64,000 bases of DNA. Source: Syngnathus acus (Eukaryota > Chordata > Actinopteri > Syngnathiformes > Syngnathidae). Within the stretch, counting starts at the first letter, position 1. Every line of letters begins with the position of its first letter. The notes under the pieces were generated by a model, which was not told where the DNA came from, did no database searches, and worked only from the letters and a program-made list of their open reading frames with translations. The translations under genes were made by a program, and so were the position numbers. Where the stretch lies: contig NC_051093.1 in the NCBI RefSeq assembly GCF_901709675.1, positions 1,980,553 to 2,044,552 of the forward strand, in the 5' to 3' direction. This document shows, piece by piece, positions 49,588-62,400 of the stretch.

Positions 49588-49632
<45 letters not shown>
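49260..49632 (+). mobile_element. LINE 3' end (CR1/Rex1-like) with (ATCA)n tail
   Basis: A coding-like stretch CRKERFHRCFIPTAVRL resembles the C-terminus of CR1-like reverse transcriptase proteins. It is followed by a short 3' UTR with ATAAATAAAG and a (ATCA)n tail at 49590-49632. The 5' boundary is uncertain. It lies in the presumed first intron of tecpr1. Confidence 0.7.
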
Positions 49633-49637
<5 letters not shown>

Positions 49638-49798
49638 TTCCATGAATAACTACCGTTTAACAAGAACTGATCTCAAAGAAGTGCTTTTGGACATGAGGGT
49701 TAATATTAGCATCATCATAAATCATCATAGTCTTATGGTCATGTATGATGCATTCACCTCTCTTTCTGCCAGTCCGCCCTGTTTGGTTTAGAACCACC

Positions 49799-52700
49799 AT
49801 GTCGATCACGCTGCTGTGGGCCGTAGACGTGTACGGGCGGGTGTACAGCGTCTCCACCGCCGGCCGGCGCTGGGTCCGCGCCGACGACGCACTACTGGAG
49901 CTCAAGCGCGTCAGCGCCGGGAAAGATCGCTGCTGGGGCATCGGCTGTGACCACCACGTGTACCTCAACATGATCCCTCAAGAAACACCCATCCGCTACA
50001 AAGAGGAGACCTATGAAAACCAGGTCAGGATTCGATGGGACACTCAGGGGTCCCATCCATCTATTTCTTATTCTGAGTTGTTGATTTCAGAGGTGGAATC
50101 CCGTGGACGGGTTCACGGACACGCTACTGCCCACCGACCGCTGGCCGTGGAGCGACGTGACTGGGATGAATCCTCAACCATTCGACAGCTTTCGGTTGCC
50201 GTCCCGCAGCTGGGAGTGGGAGGGGGACTGGTATGTGGACCACAGCTGTGGGGGCGAACCCAGTCAGAGCGGGGTGAGAACACGCGTGCGCCCGATTTCG
50301 ACTGGCTCACGAGAACGTGCGATGAGTAGCGAACCAATCGAGGAGCGTCAAAGCCTCTTTATGCTGTTCACGCTTTGGTGCAGGGTTGGGAATATGCTGT
50401 CGACTTCCCCGCTAACTTCTCCCCCGACAAGAAATGGAACTCTTGTGTGCGTCGTCGGCGTTGGATCCGCTACAGAAGATACACGGCGCAAGGCACCTGG
50501 GCCAAGGTTTGGACTCCGGCTTGTCTTTAATCTCCAGTCGCGTGCTACAATTGGACGGAAAATTCTGCTCGCAGATCCCCTCGGCGCATCCCGGGAAGCC
50601 TCCGCTACCTCTCTGTGACATCAGTTGCGGCGGCTGGGAGATGAGTGACGAGTCTGGGAGGTACCCTCAACTTTGGGCTGTGTCCCAACAAGGACAGGTC
50701 AGAAGGGTTGCCCATTTCTTGTCAATAGATCACCTTCATTCAAATTGTCTTCCAAATCAAAGCTTATTCTGTGGAATAGGATTCACTTTCGCTAATCATT
50801 TGAAATAAATTCATGTATTGTGCATAAGTCTTCAATTTTTTTGTTCACTACTTTAAAATAAATACAGCACGTCTTCACTTTACATGCAAACGGTTACAAA
50901 TCTGCTTATAATAGAGCTAAATCTTATTATTTTTGGTGATGATTGGTATAAAACGTATTGGAGTCGTCAATTGGGTGAAACTCTGCAAAAGAGCATCACG
51001 GGCTGCTGCGGCACTTGGCCTCAAGGGGGCAGCATGACTTCAAATATTTGTCAGGCAGTTTCTGTAGGTGGCCTTTGGAGAGCTGCAATAGTCACCTGAT
51101 GTCTTTCAGGTGTGGTTCAGGGACGGCATCCACCCTCGGGTCCCTGAGGGCACCGACTGGGAAGAAGTGGAGGTGCCCAAGGAGGTGTCCCAGCTGTCGT
51201 TGGGTCCCAGAGACCTGCTGTGGGCTGCGCTATGGGACGGCAACCTGCTGGTCCGCGCGGGCCTCAGCCTGGACAGTCCGATCGGTCGGCGCAAGCTCAC
51301 TTCCTGACCACGACAGTCAAACTTCCGTGATGGTATTGAAAGACTCGTTTTGGTGCTCCTCCAGGCACGTCGTGGCTGGAGGTGGAGTCACCCCAGAAGG
51401 AGGTGGAGACTCTCCATGTGTCTGTAGGGGTCAGCGTTGTGTGGGTGATCACTAAAGACTACAAGGTGAGCCGCATTGATGGCGATGATGATGTCGTCAG
51501 TTCTACGCGTGCTCATACCGCTCAACGATGTCCGCGGCAGGTGTGGTTCAGGCGGGGCGTCAATTCCCACAATCCCTGCGGCTCGGGATGGATCGGCATT
51601 GTCGGCGAGATGATGATGCTCGATGTGGGGCTCAACGACCAGGTCACGCGCTCGTCTGTTCCTTTAAGTCCATGTTAATCACACTTTACAAACTCACACT
51701 CACTGCTAACAATTTCATCTGCACGATTTAAAAAGTTGAGACGGTCACAAAACAGCTTTGATGTGTTGCAAAATATTTGCGTGTGGCTTTTTGTCTCAAT
51801 GTCAAGATGACTGGTCATTAAAAGTAGTGGTGAGCCAAAACATTCATTTTTGCTGCCAGGTTTGGGCGGTTGGTGAGGACCGCGGTCTGTATTTCCGAAT
51901 TGGGGTGACCCCATCTGAACCGAGCGGCAACGGCTGGATCCCCGTATCCGCCGAGTGGGGCAGCGCTCGAGACACCGTCCCACTCAGGTCTGTGCGCATT
52001 TTTAACCGAGACGGTGAACACGGTCCGATAAGTACTACTTTGACTAACATCAAACAATAAGTGGATAGGTGGAAGAAAATGGATGGATGGAGCAAAAACT
52101 CGGCCTAGCAACGTAGCCCAGTGGTCGTTTCCCTCCCTAACTTTAATTATGTTCTCAAAGGGACGGCTGTGAGCTGAGCAGGCAGCCGGCAGAAGCCTTC
52201 CAAGGCTCAGCGCTGAACTGCACCAACTCGGACTTCGAGTTAGGCCCGACGGAGCCGGTGAACAGCACAAGTAACACTCCAGTCCTGGAAGCGGCAGACC
52301 CTTCAGTGGTCCCCTTAGGAGGAGCCCCCGTCGCCTCTCAAGAGACAAACAATGCACCTGCAGCACCTCAAACTTTAATCCCCGCAAGCGATAGCTTCAT
52401 TAACAGCCTGGTTTCGGACCGCGACAAAAGCTCCTCAAACCAACAGTCGAGCGTCCCGCTTGAGGAGGAAGGGCAGTTCTCCCCGGCACAAATCGCCCTG
52501 AGCCCAGACGCCTTCGGGCCCGGCGCCCCTTGGAGCAACGTGGACTTGGAAGGCGCCGAGGCGGCTCGAAGCACGCTAGCAGAAGGACCCCGCTTGAGCG
52601 ACGGACTGGGTCTGGACGGTGCACAAGGTGTTGGGGAGGAAGAGGGTCCTGTGTGGGCTTGGATTTCGGGAGGGGGCTGCAATGTGGACGCCGCTTCCCA

Positions 52701-55700
52701 AGTCAGCTGGCTCAGCGCTACAGGTACAAGGACAACTGCGATAGCTTGATGTACAAGTGCCCTGACTTTTTTGTTAGGCAGTCTACATTTGTCTGTGACT
52801 GTTTTTATGCCGGCGGCTCGGTGGCGCACTGGGTAGCACGTCCGCCTCACAGTTAGGAGGGTGCGGGTTCGATTCCACCTCCGGCCCTCCCTGTGTGGAG
52901 TTTGCATGTTCTCCCCGGGCCCGCGTGGGTTTTCTCCAGGCACTCCGGTTTCCTCCCACATCCCAAAAACATGCTTGGTAGGCCGATTGAAGACTCCGAA
53001 TTGTCCCTAGGTGTGAGTGCGAGTGCAAATGGTTGTTTGTCTCTGTGTGCCCTGCGATCGGCTGGCAACCGGTTCAGGGTGTCCCCCGCCTACTGCCCGT
53101 TGACGGCTGGGATAGGCTCCAGCACTCCCGCGACCCCCGTGGGGACTAAGCGGTTCAGAAAATGGATGGATGGATGTTTTTATGCCTTTACTACACTGCC
53201 TCCAAGTGGCCATAGTGTGCACACCCAAAGGAGCTGCACAATGTCCATTCAAATGGTGCAAAAACTGTCATTCTTTTAAACAGGTCATTTTATATGATTT
53301 AAAGAAGTTAAGTTAAATAATTTAATAACAATACATTGAAATCAACAATTAATAATTGTCCAGTCCTGCTAAGAGCGTAGTCGTACTGAAGAATGAACGA
53401 AACCCGAATCTCAAGGCACCACTGACGTGACTTTTCAGACATCCCATACATACAATGATCAAAACGCATTTCATGTGTGTTCATGTCAATTTCGTGGGTT
53501 GTGTGTCTGTTGTGCAGCTTGTGCTCACATGTGCTGTGCCCTATTTGTGGTTGTCTGCACGTTTGTCTGACTTTCCGTGTGTGTGTGTCTTAGGTCCACT
53601 TGTTAGCTCTTGGTCACTGACCCCTGTGCAGTCTTCAGCCTGGAGCAATCAGGAGCCCAGAGAGGAGATCAGCAAGAAACCTCTGGAAAGAAGCAATGTA
53701 GGACTAGTCTTGTGGGTGGGTGGGGTTGAGGTGGGAGGTCATTACTCATGTGTTACTATGCGTGTGTACACCTCGCACAGTCCGTCTGGGTGCGTAAAGG
53801 CACGCTACGTTGGTGGAGGGACTGGAAGCCACAGCGCTGGCTGGACGTGGCTGCGGCTCTGGAACAGTCTACCAAGTCGGACGGCGGGAAGGACAGCATC
53901 TTCTTCATTTACTACACGCAATATGATGAGAAAAAGGTACGGAGGTCAAGTCCCGCCCTCGCATCGACTCCTCGACTGACTCCAGTGTTGACTTGCTGAA
54001 TCTTGCAGTACATTCACATCTTCATCAATGAGATAACGGCGCTGGTTCCAGTGGCGCGGGACTGCCACTACGCGTTTGCCGTCTACACAGGCTACAGGAC
54101 CAGACAGAGGAGTCCCCTGGTCCTAGCGGCCCAAACAGAAAAGGACATGAATGACTGGGTAGGTCTTCAGATGATGGGGGCGGAGACCTCGGCATCATCC
54201 CGATGTGTCATTTCTGTCCTCCAGCTGAGCTTGTTGTCAGACGTTTGCTGCGAGTGTCGGGGAATCGCCACTCCACCGTCCAGGCAGGCCCTGTGGTCCA
54301 CAACCTCCAAAGGGGACATTTTTGCCCACGAGCCCTCCTTTTCCCTGGAGGCGGCCACGCACACGCAGTCATGTGACCTCATGTGAGAGCAACGCCGGCA
54401 CGGCAGTGCATTCTGCATCCATTCATGCCAACGGATTTTTATGTTTCTGTCTTCCGGTCTCGCCGCTCCAACGCGGTGCTGCAGGTTCTGGCGCCAGGTC
54501 CCCGGACACATGCGCTGTGTCGAGGCTAACAGTCTGGGGCTGGTGTGGGGCATTGGGTGGGATGGCACAGCCTGGGTGTACAGCGGGCACCCCGGGCGGC
54601 AGGCCAACCTGGGTAAAAATCTTCACTGCAATTAGCATTGCGCTTTAAAGAGCAGCCAAGCTCTGGCCCAGTCAAAAGGTTTTTATCTGTCTGCTTTGGT
54701 GGCAGAAGATGCGGGTGACGTGCACCAACAGAGTGACATCAGGAGCATGCACGTGTATGAGAATCAAAGATGGAACCCCATGACTGGCTACACGGACAGG
54801 TAGCGCCATGACCGGCCCAGCAACTGTGGGACAATTGTGGTTTTGGCCTGACTGTTGTTTGGCATCTTTGTGCCAGAGGACTTCCCACCGACCGCCCCAT
54901 GTGGAGCGACAAGAGTGGACTGCGGGAGTGCACCAAAGGAAACACCCAGCCACCCTCCCCCCAGTGGGCATGGGTGGGTGGCCATTTCGTCTGGTTTCAA
55001 TTTAATACGGCACAGTCATTCACTCCGAGTTGTTTCGATCTGGGCCGCAGCACTTTGTTCTGCGTTCCAGGTGTCTGAGTGGGCCGTGGACCACAATGTT
55101 CCCGGTGGGACGGACAAGGAAGGATGGCAGTATGCCGCCGACTTTCCCGTGTACGTATCATCGATTGCATCAATTTCCAGAAGTGCTTCCCGTTAGTCAG
55201 ATAATCAGCCAGGTTACTCGCCAAATTTTGCCACCTATCTGGATTGAGACGTAGATCCAGGCACTTTTGTACTGTTACAGTCTGCTTACAATGGGCTCCA
55301 AGTGGGGCGGTGACGCACTCACCATGTCTGGTCGATGGAAGTGAAAGACAGAAAGGTCACGTTGCAGTCTGCAGCCACTTTGTAATGCGAATTCCCGCCC
55401 ACTACGGGACTGGAGTGGAACAGTCACACAATAATTTCTCAAATGGATTGAAAGGTTTTGCATGTTTCTTGTAGAACATTTCATGGCCACAAAACGCTGA
55501 AGGATTTTGTCAGGCGAAGATGTTGGAAAAGGTAAGCGTGCTCCGCTTCACATTCACAAACACATTGGCACTTTCCAAATTCGCAATGATGACTTTTGTG
55601 TGTCGGGTGTCCAGGAAGTGCCAGATCACACTGAGCGGCCCGTGGCGGCCGGTCCCGCCCATCCCCTTGAGCGACGTCTCCCTGATGCCCTGCCTGGCCC

Positions 55701-56945
55701 ACAGCAGCATGGAGCAGGTCCCCCTGTGGGCCCTCAGCGACAAGGGGGACGTGCTGTGCCGGCTGGGCATCACCCCACAAAACCCGGCAGTAAGGTCATC
55801 GTTTGTTGTCTCAGGGGAGAAGAACAGAGCCCTGCCTAGAATAATTGATGTTTCCCCTCAAAAGGGTTCCAATTGCTAAGCGAGAGCAGCAAAACATGGC
55901 ACGAAGCTCCTCAACCAACTTCAATATAGGTCCTTAGCACCGAAACGGTGTCTTAACAACACTTGTACAGTGGTGTCCAGAGATTGAGTGATTTTCTTCT
56001 TCTTTTTAAATTTATTGGTGCATTTGACCTATTTCAGGGAAGCTCCTGGCTTCATGTTGGCACAGACCAGCCCTTCAAGTCCATCGCCATTGGTGGCGCC
56101 AATCAGGTGTGGGCCATCGCCAAGGACGGAGCAGTCTTCTACAGAGGCTCTGTCTCCCCGCAAAACCCTGCAGGTAAACCTCCAAAAATGACAAAAGCTA
56201 ATGCTAATTAAAAAAAACAAAAAATCACACATGAAAAAATCCAATTTGTTGGGGTGCCCCCACAGGAGAATGCTGGTATCACATTCCCTCTCCATCCCGC
56301 CAGACCTTGAGACAATTGTCTGTGGGGCGGACGTCCGTCTTTGCTGTGGATGAAAACGGTGCGTCCCAACTTGAATAATAATTGTGCTTTCAAGCCTCCA
56401 AATAACAACCATCCTTCCCCGCCTCTCCCTCAGGCAACCTGTGGTACAGACAGGGCCTGACCCCGAGCTACCCTCAAGGTTCGGCTTGGGAGCTCATCTC
56501 CAACAACGTCACCAAAGTCTCGGTGGGGCCTCTGGACCAGGCCAGTACCACCGCACCGCTCATTCCTACTGTGCGTGTGTGCGCCCCATGCCAATGTTTT
56601 GTTTTTAGGTGTGGATGATCGCAGATGCAATGGCGGGCTTCCCCGCAGAGGCACCAGGAGCTGTTTGCCACAGGCTGGGTGTCGGACCCATGCAGCCCAA
56701 AGGTCAACGGTGGGACTACGGCATAGGGGTGAGTCTTAGAGAACAGTCACTGTGTCCCAACACTTTTATCCCTCCGATTCATGGCCTGGTTTTTGCCTCT
56801 GGCTCCCAAGGGAGGATGGGAGCACATCAGCGTGCGGGCCAACTCGGTGGAGGCCCCCCGCACGCAGCAGGCGCTTGCCGCCGGACCTCCGTCGCCCCGC
56901 AGCCGGCTCCCCTCGCGAGTCAACGGGGCCGCCGCGAGTGTGTAA
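49799..56945 (+). CDS. tecpr1: Tectonin beta-propeller repeat-containing protein 1, 1170 aa
   Basis: Twenty-four coding exons: 49799-50023, 50091-50273, 50384-50506, 50575-50697, 51110-51284, 51365-51465, 51541-51642, 51860-51987, 52161-52723, 53594-53697, 53781-53936, 54009-54158, 54225-54382, 54485-54612, 54706-54799, 54877-54973, 55071-55150, 55475-55531, 55615-55789, 56038-56173, 56266-56358, 56434-56540, 56609-56728, 56811-56945. Phases close to 1170 aa (human 1165). Tecpr1 binds ATG5-ATG12 and phosphoinositides to promote autophagosome-lysosome fusion and also joins damaged membranes. Two beta-propeller halves of tectonin repeats (WAVSQQGQVWFR-type blades) flank a dysferlin-like region (NSCVRRRRWIRYRRY; again DFVRRRCWK) and a PH domain at about 610-711 (VWVRKGTLRWWRDWKP). 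Exon 9 (about 387-574) is a long disordered linker ending in WISGGGC, near the ATG5-binding region. The intron after 56540 begins GC. Confidence 0.96.
52812..53175 (+). mobile_element. tRNA-derived SINE in tecpr1 intron 9
   Basis: Nearly identical to the copy at 17913-18299, with a tRNA-like head, B-box GGTTCGATTCC and a short (TGGA)n tail. The target duplication GTTTTTATGCC is perfect (52801-52811 and 53176-53186). Confidence 0.94.
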
Positions 56946-59449
56946 CGTGAGCGCCACAATTGGAAATGCGCAATCGTCATCACACGGGTTGTGTGGGGAA
57001 TCGCTCAGTGAGTGAAGAATTCCAAACACAGGCCCAATGACATTTTCTGTACTTGGACAACTAGCTGACAAAAAAGGGAATATTATGAAATCTTGTGCAT
57101 GTGTGCATCCTTTTCTGCTATTCAAACGCAAAATATTCGGTCAACATTGATTAAGGGCTAAAAGTCTCAAAACATCCTAAATGGTCTGCGATTGATTTGT
57201 TTTGGGGTCTCGTTGTTTATTGTGCATGTTATTTATGTTATTTATGTCTTGTGCTTGTCTGATGTACTTTTTGGGCCTGTTTGCACCCCGCCCCCAAAGA
57301 CACAAACAAGATATAACACAACTGTACATACAGAGAAACAATGGGATGGACACTTCCTGGACTCTGCAATAATAATTCTAATAATAAAAATAAAGAGATC
57401 TTCCTGTTAGCATCAAATGCATCAATGATGTCAATGTGACTTGTGTGGGGCATTTTCACGTTAACAATAATTCGGGGTGCCCATCCGTCACCTCCAGCCA
57501 AACGTTCCACACATAAATTTTCCATATCCTACACTTGTTTGCTACTAAACTGTTAACTACGCTACCTTCCGCCGTTTTAATTTCCAAGTCGCCAAAAAGT
57601 TTTATTTGAAAGTTTTGCTGACCACACTCCCATATTGCATCATTGCCCAAGGTACAATCGTGAAGATGCAAAACACCATATGCACTTAAAGAATGAAAAT
57701 GTGTATATTGCATCTGTGTCATATTGACACATTTATATGTATTTACACTTTTAAATAATAGCCTTGCATAGTGCTCAAATATAAATTAACATTTCAGAGT
57801 CACACGTAGGAGTTCATTTGCATTTATTTTCATATTAAACAGTGTAATTACAAACATCTCATTCAATGACATTAACACATGATCAATGTGAGGTAAAAAT
57901 ATCACCACTTTTAAAATGGACACGTCTAAACAAAAGCATGATTCCATCTCCATCATCTTGATTGGCTTGGACTGCGACTAAGATATGTTCACACAACCAA
58001 ACCTCGTCCCCGCAATGATCAACATTTATATACATCAGTACAGTTTTTTTTTTGTTTTTTTGTCAGTTACATTTTGTGTCAAATGTGCAAGTTGAAGCAA
58101 ACGTCGTCGACAACGCTTGTCCACTCAAAGTCCTTAAATAAACCTTCAAGTTTGGATGAGGAGGTGCACGAACCGCAACTTTAAAAATAAAAAGGTCAGG
58201 GGATGCGGACGAGGGGAGTGGTGTCAGCTACGCAAAACTCCCATCTGAGGTTCTTTGGGTACGACCATAAATAATAAACACAAATTTGAATGGCGAAAGA
58301 CAAAATCAAACAAAACAACAAAAGGAATAACAACTAAGAGACAAATCAAGGCAAAGCAGTAATAAAATAATCTCTATGGAATCACAATAAAAAGGAAATC
58401 AAATGTCCGAAAAATAAAGGCAAGGAAGAGCCGAGTGTCGTGTCGATTGCGGTTCTGCTCCTTCCCCCTCAATTGAGCTCACCCATTTCACACCAGTCAG
58501 TAGAAAGTCATTGCACGTTGTTTTTTGTTCGCATTATTTTTTCCTTTTCTATTTTTTTTTTTTTTTTTTACAAACATCTGCATTGGCTCGTTTAAAAATC
58601 AAATTTGGTAGCGCTGCGAACCGACGTGAGCGGTCTTCTTTATTTTCCTCAATTACAAAACTTTAGTGTTTGTCACAAGTGAGTCGACGTCAGCAATTGC
58701 AAAGGGTATTATCTAAAAAAAATATATACTTAGTGTTAAGCGACGGCTCAAATGGTCCTACGAGTGCACCGTAGCGTGTAGGCGCGCTTGAGGTGAAGGA
58801 TAGCAAATACATTGTGCAGTTTGGCCCGGCTCGGAGCATCCTACTGCTGTGCCAAAGCTGTCTTGCTAGTGAGGACAAAGTGCATCCTTTTCTTTAAAGC
58901 CGCTTGAGCCTTCATCCGTGTTCTCGATATCCACCTTAACCCTAACACTGGTTGCTTCTATGTGGCCTTGAAACATACACATATTCTCCTGCAAAGGGAT
59001 GTGGTGACTTGTGAACATGAATGCAAAAGCACCAAAAGCAAGATCACAAATGGAGAATGACCGATGGCAGTGACCATGGAAGAACAACACTTGAAAGAAC
59101 CAGGTACAGGTGGATTCCAAGAGAAGATTCCTATTTGGCTCTTGTGCCACATTTTATCCCCCCAATTTTATTCTTGTACAGTTTTTGGAAGGGGTGGCGG
59201 GGGGGCAGTGGAGTTGTGAAAGAAAGCAGGAAGCCACCAGACGCTCATTAGGAGCACCTGCCATGACGTCCCTGCTTCGGCCCGTTCGTCCCCCCCCCCC
59301 CAAGCGGATTTGCACATCCGTGGAGGGCTTGCTCATCGACCGGGTGGGTTCTTGTCTTGACCCCTCCGCTGCGTTCTCCAGGCCCCGCAAAAAAAGTGCA
59401 AGTGGTTGTTAGTGTGATGACAACTAGTGGAGTGCCTTGAACTCGAAGG
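56946..59449. other. tecpr1 and lmtk2 3' UTRs, tail-to-tail; no gene between
   Basis: AATAAA signals for tecpr1 lie at 57383-57394. The right part is probably the long lmtk2 3' UTR on the minus strand (a TTTATT at about 57828 would be its AATAAA). A T run is at 58552-58570. No basic helix-loop-helix frame (BHLHA15) was seen in either strand. Confidence 0.6.
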
Positions 59450-62400
59450 CTAGTCTTTTTCGCCATCCTCACTGCTTCCTAAAAAGGCACAACAAATAAA
59501 AAAATCAGTGTGAACACCATGCAAAGGCACTCTATTCAAGAGGGACAAAAAAGAACAAACAGAAGAACTGGTCTGCCGTCTCGAGTCTGGTGCTGAAGAA
59601 TAAGTCGGAATGCATGCAGTCTGTCTGTGACTCACCCACACTCCCCATATTTAAGTCCTGTCTAAAAACTTACCTCTTCTCCCAAGCTCATGACCTCCCC
59701 TACCCATAACTGGTTTCCTCTTCTTAAGTTTACCCGATTGTTTCCTCCCCGTCCCCCTCCCCTCATGTATGTCTTTGCCTTGTTCCCTGTAAGCGTCTTT
59801 GGGTTTTTGAAAAGTGCTATACAAATTTAATGAATTATTATTATTATTATTATTATTAATGTTAGCTACTTTAAGGTGGTACGACACTGGCTTGCTATAA
59901 TAAAAAGCAAAGTAAGAAAAGAGAAGTACAACCTCCTTGTTCGATGTCAGAATCGGTGAGGTGCGTCAGGGAGAAGCTGGCGATGCTGGCCGGCGAGATG
60001 GAGAAGCGCGAGTAGTTGGAGGAGTTTCCCCAGCTGGCAACGGCCGGGGATGAGATGCGGGTTGCCGCTACCGCCAAGCTCTTTGCCGGCGCCGCGTCTT
60101 TGTGTGTCTTGGAGGGGAAGGCGGGCGCCGCCGGGAAGTCGTCGTCCCACTCGAAGCCGCCACCTGAAAGAGGAGCAAAAGGCCGCTGAGCGCGCGGAGT
60201 GTCACGCATACGCGCAAACATTTACCTTCTTCGTCCGTGGAGCTCTCAGAGTTGGTGAAGCGGTTCAGGTAGCCGGTGCTTGGCGCCGGGTCACTAAACT
60301 GCGGCGAGTGCAAATTGGAGCCCGCTGAGTGATCGCCCAGCTCCTTGGTTGGGGTGTCCTGAATCACAATGCAGAAGTTAGGACGAGGTCCAAAAGTAGC
60401 ATTTGGGTTCATCTAAATCCATCCACATCTAAGAACGAAAGAGACTAAGCGGACCTGGTCAAAGAGGTAGACGGTGACATCGTCAAAGAAGGACACGGCT
60501 CTCCTGGTGGTCGTCGACGGAGCGCCGGTGTTGAAGGTCGCCGGCTTCAACAAGCTCCTCAGGTTCTTGGCGCCACTGTCATCCGAGATGATGAGCGGCG
60601 CCACGCGTGTGCCTTCGTCCTCGCTGTCCGAGCTGGAGCTGCGCAGCTGGTAGGCGTGAACGTCCTCGTCTGAGTCGTCGCTGTTTTCGTTCTCCTCGTC
60701 AGCGTCCATGTCGTCCTCCGGGCCGTCCAGTCGGGCCAGGTAGCGGCCCTCCACTTCGGGCTCTTTCATCTTGTGGGCCTCTCCAGCGTAGGTCCTAGTC
60801 AGCTTAGCATGAATGGTGTCCTCCCCTGAAGGGAGCGGACTCATGAGGGAGGAGTGCTTCGGCTCGAGAGACTCGGGAAGGTCGCTGAAAAAGTCCGCTC
60901 TGTCTCCGTCGTGATTGGGCCAGGATTGAGGTTCTGTTTCTTTCCTTTTTGAGCCTAAATGCATCTCTGGAGCTCGATCTGGTTCTCTTCTGACATCGCC
61001 TTGAGCTTCTGGGGCAGCGGCACCTTCTTTCTCTGGTATTAAAGTCTCCACAGTACTTTCCCGTACTGGGACTGGAAGGTCTGTCGAGTTCTGCAATGAC
61101 GTGACTTCAAAAGTACCTTCCACTTTTGTTTCTTCAGATTTCTTCTCCGGCTCGGATTCATTGTCTGAGAAGTAGGCGGAGTCTCTGTAATTACCGCAGA
61201 TTGGCGCTTCTTCGAGAGGAACGATGTCAAGGCAATCCCCGGCAAGAGGGTCTGGCGAGGCCTCAGGTTCAGAGATGACAATTTCCGGAGGAACCAGATT
61301 GGTTGGAGCTCTCGATTCTTCGGGATGGTTTTCCTTTTGAGCTTCGCACCCAGGCGAGAGGTCTTTGTCATTGGGCTGAGAGTTCCACTCGGGAGACTCC
61401 AGGTTCTCCGTCTCATAGCCACTGTCAGCTATCTTGTACGGCGGCTGCAACTTGTGCTGGTCTCCGAGCCGGTGAATATCCAGCGAGTCCAAAGAGTCGG
61501 GCGTTTCGGCCGAGTGCTCTGCGGTGGGGAGAGTGGTGGACGTGCTGTCCTCCAACAAGCTGTCCTGGCTGAGCTGATCCAACGAAGGCCCGGAGACCAA
61601 TAGAGAGGATCTCTCAAGAGGTTGGCCGTTGGCATCCAGAACGAATTCGTCGTGGTCGAACAGATTTGTTTCCATTTCCAAATCTGCATCGTCATTGAGT
61701 TCACTCAACAGATCGGCACTCGTCAGATCGTCAACGTGTCCGCTGTCGGAAGCCGAGGGTCCGATAGGCGCTTTCTCGGAAATTTGCCTTTCTACGACTT
61801 CTTGAGCACTGCTCTTTGAGATTTTGATGTCAAGCTCAAGGCTGGAGAGATTGGCAGCGGTGCAGGACACCTCTGTTGTGGCACTTTGAGAGAAGACGGG
61901 AATCTGATCGTCACTCTGACTCAGGAGGATGTCCAACCTGTCCGAGGTAGAATGGAAATCAGAGTCTTGGCCTCCGTCTGACGGTTGGAGCAGAGTGAGG
62001 TCCTCAGTAGAAGAACGGTTGCTGTCTGGCAGCCGGTTGCTTATTTCGTCTTCGGAGAAAACAGCAATGGAAGGCACCAGTGTTTCATTTTGTCGCCGAA
62101 AAGGATTATGTTCCCCGAAGTTGGTGTGCGACGAGTCAAAAAGTTCCTGACTTGGGGATGCGCTACTCCATACGAGTCTTGAATCAAAATCTGTTGTCTT
62201 TAAGATGCCGGAAGGGTCCAGGTTGTCCCAGGAAGCCATTTTGAAGTTTTCTTCAGGTTCATGGACAACGCCAGGTGTGAGAAGATTTTGCTGTGGATTG
62301 TGTCGAAACATTGTGTCTTCTTTCAAAAGGTTCTGCTCTTTAAGAAATCTGAAGTTCTCTGCTAGTTTGTCACTGTTGACCAGCCTCATTCTCTCAGCGT

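Larger units (their letters stand above)
47512..49772. other. bri3/tecpr1 divergent promoter region
   Basis: The stretch between the two start codons holds no coding gene. It has the tecpr1 promoter candidate (48603-48819) and a LINE 3' end (49260-49632). Confidence 0.6.
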
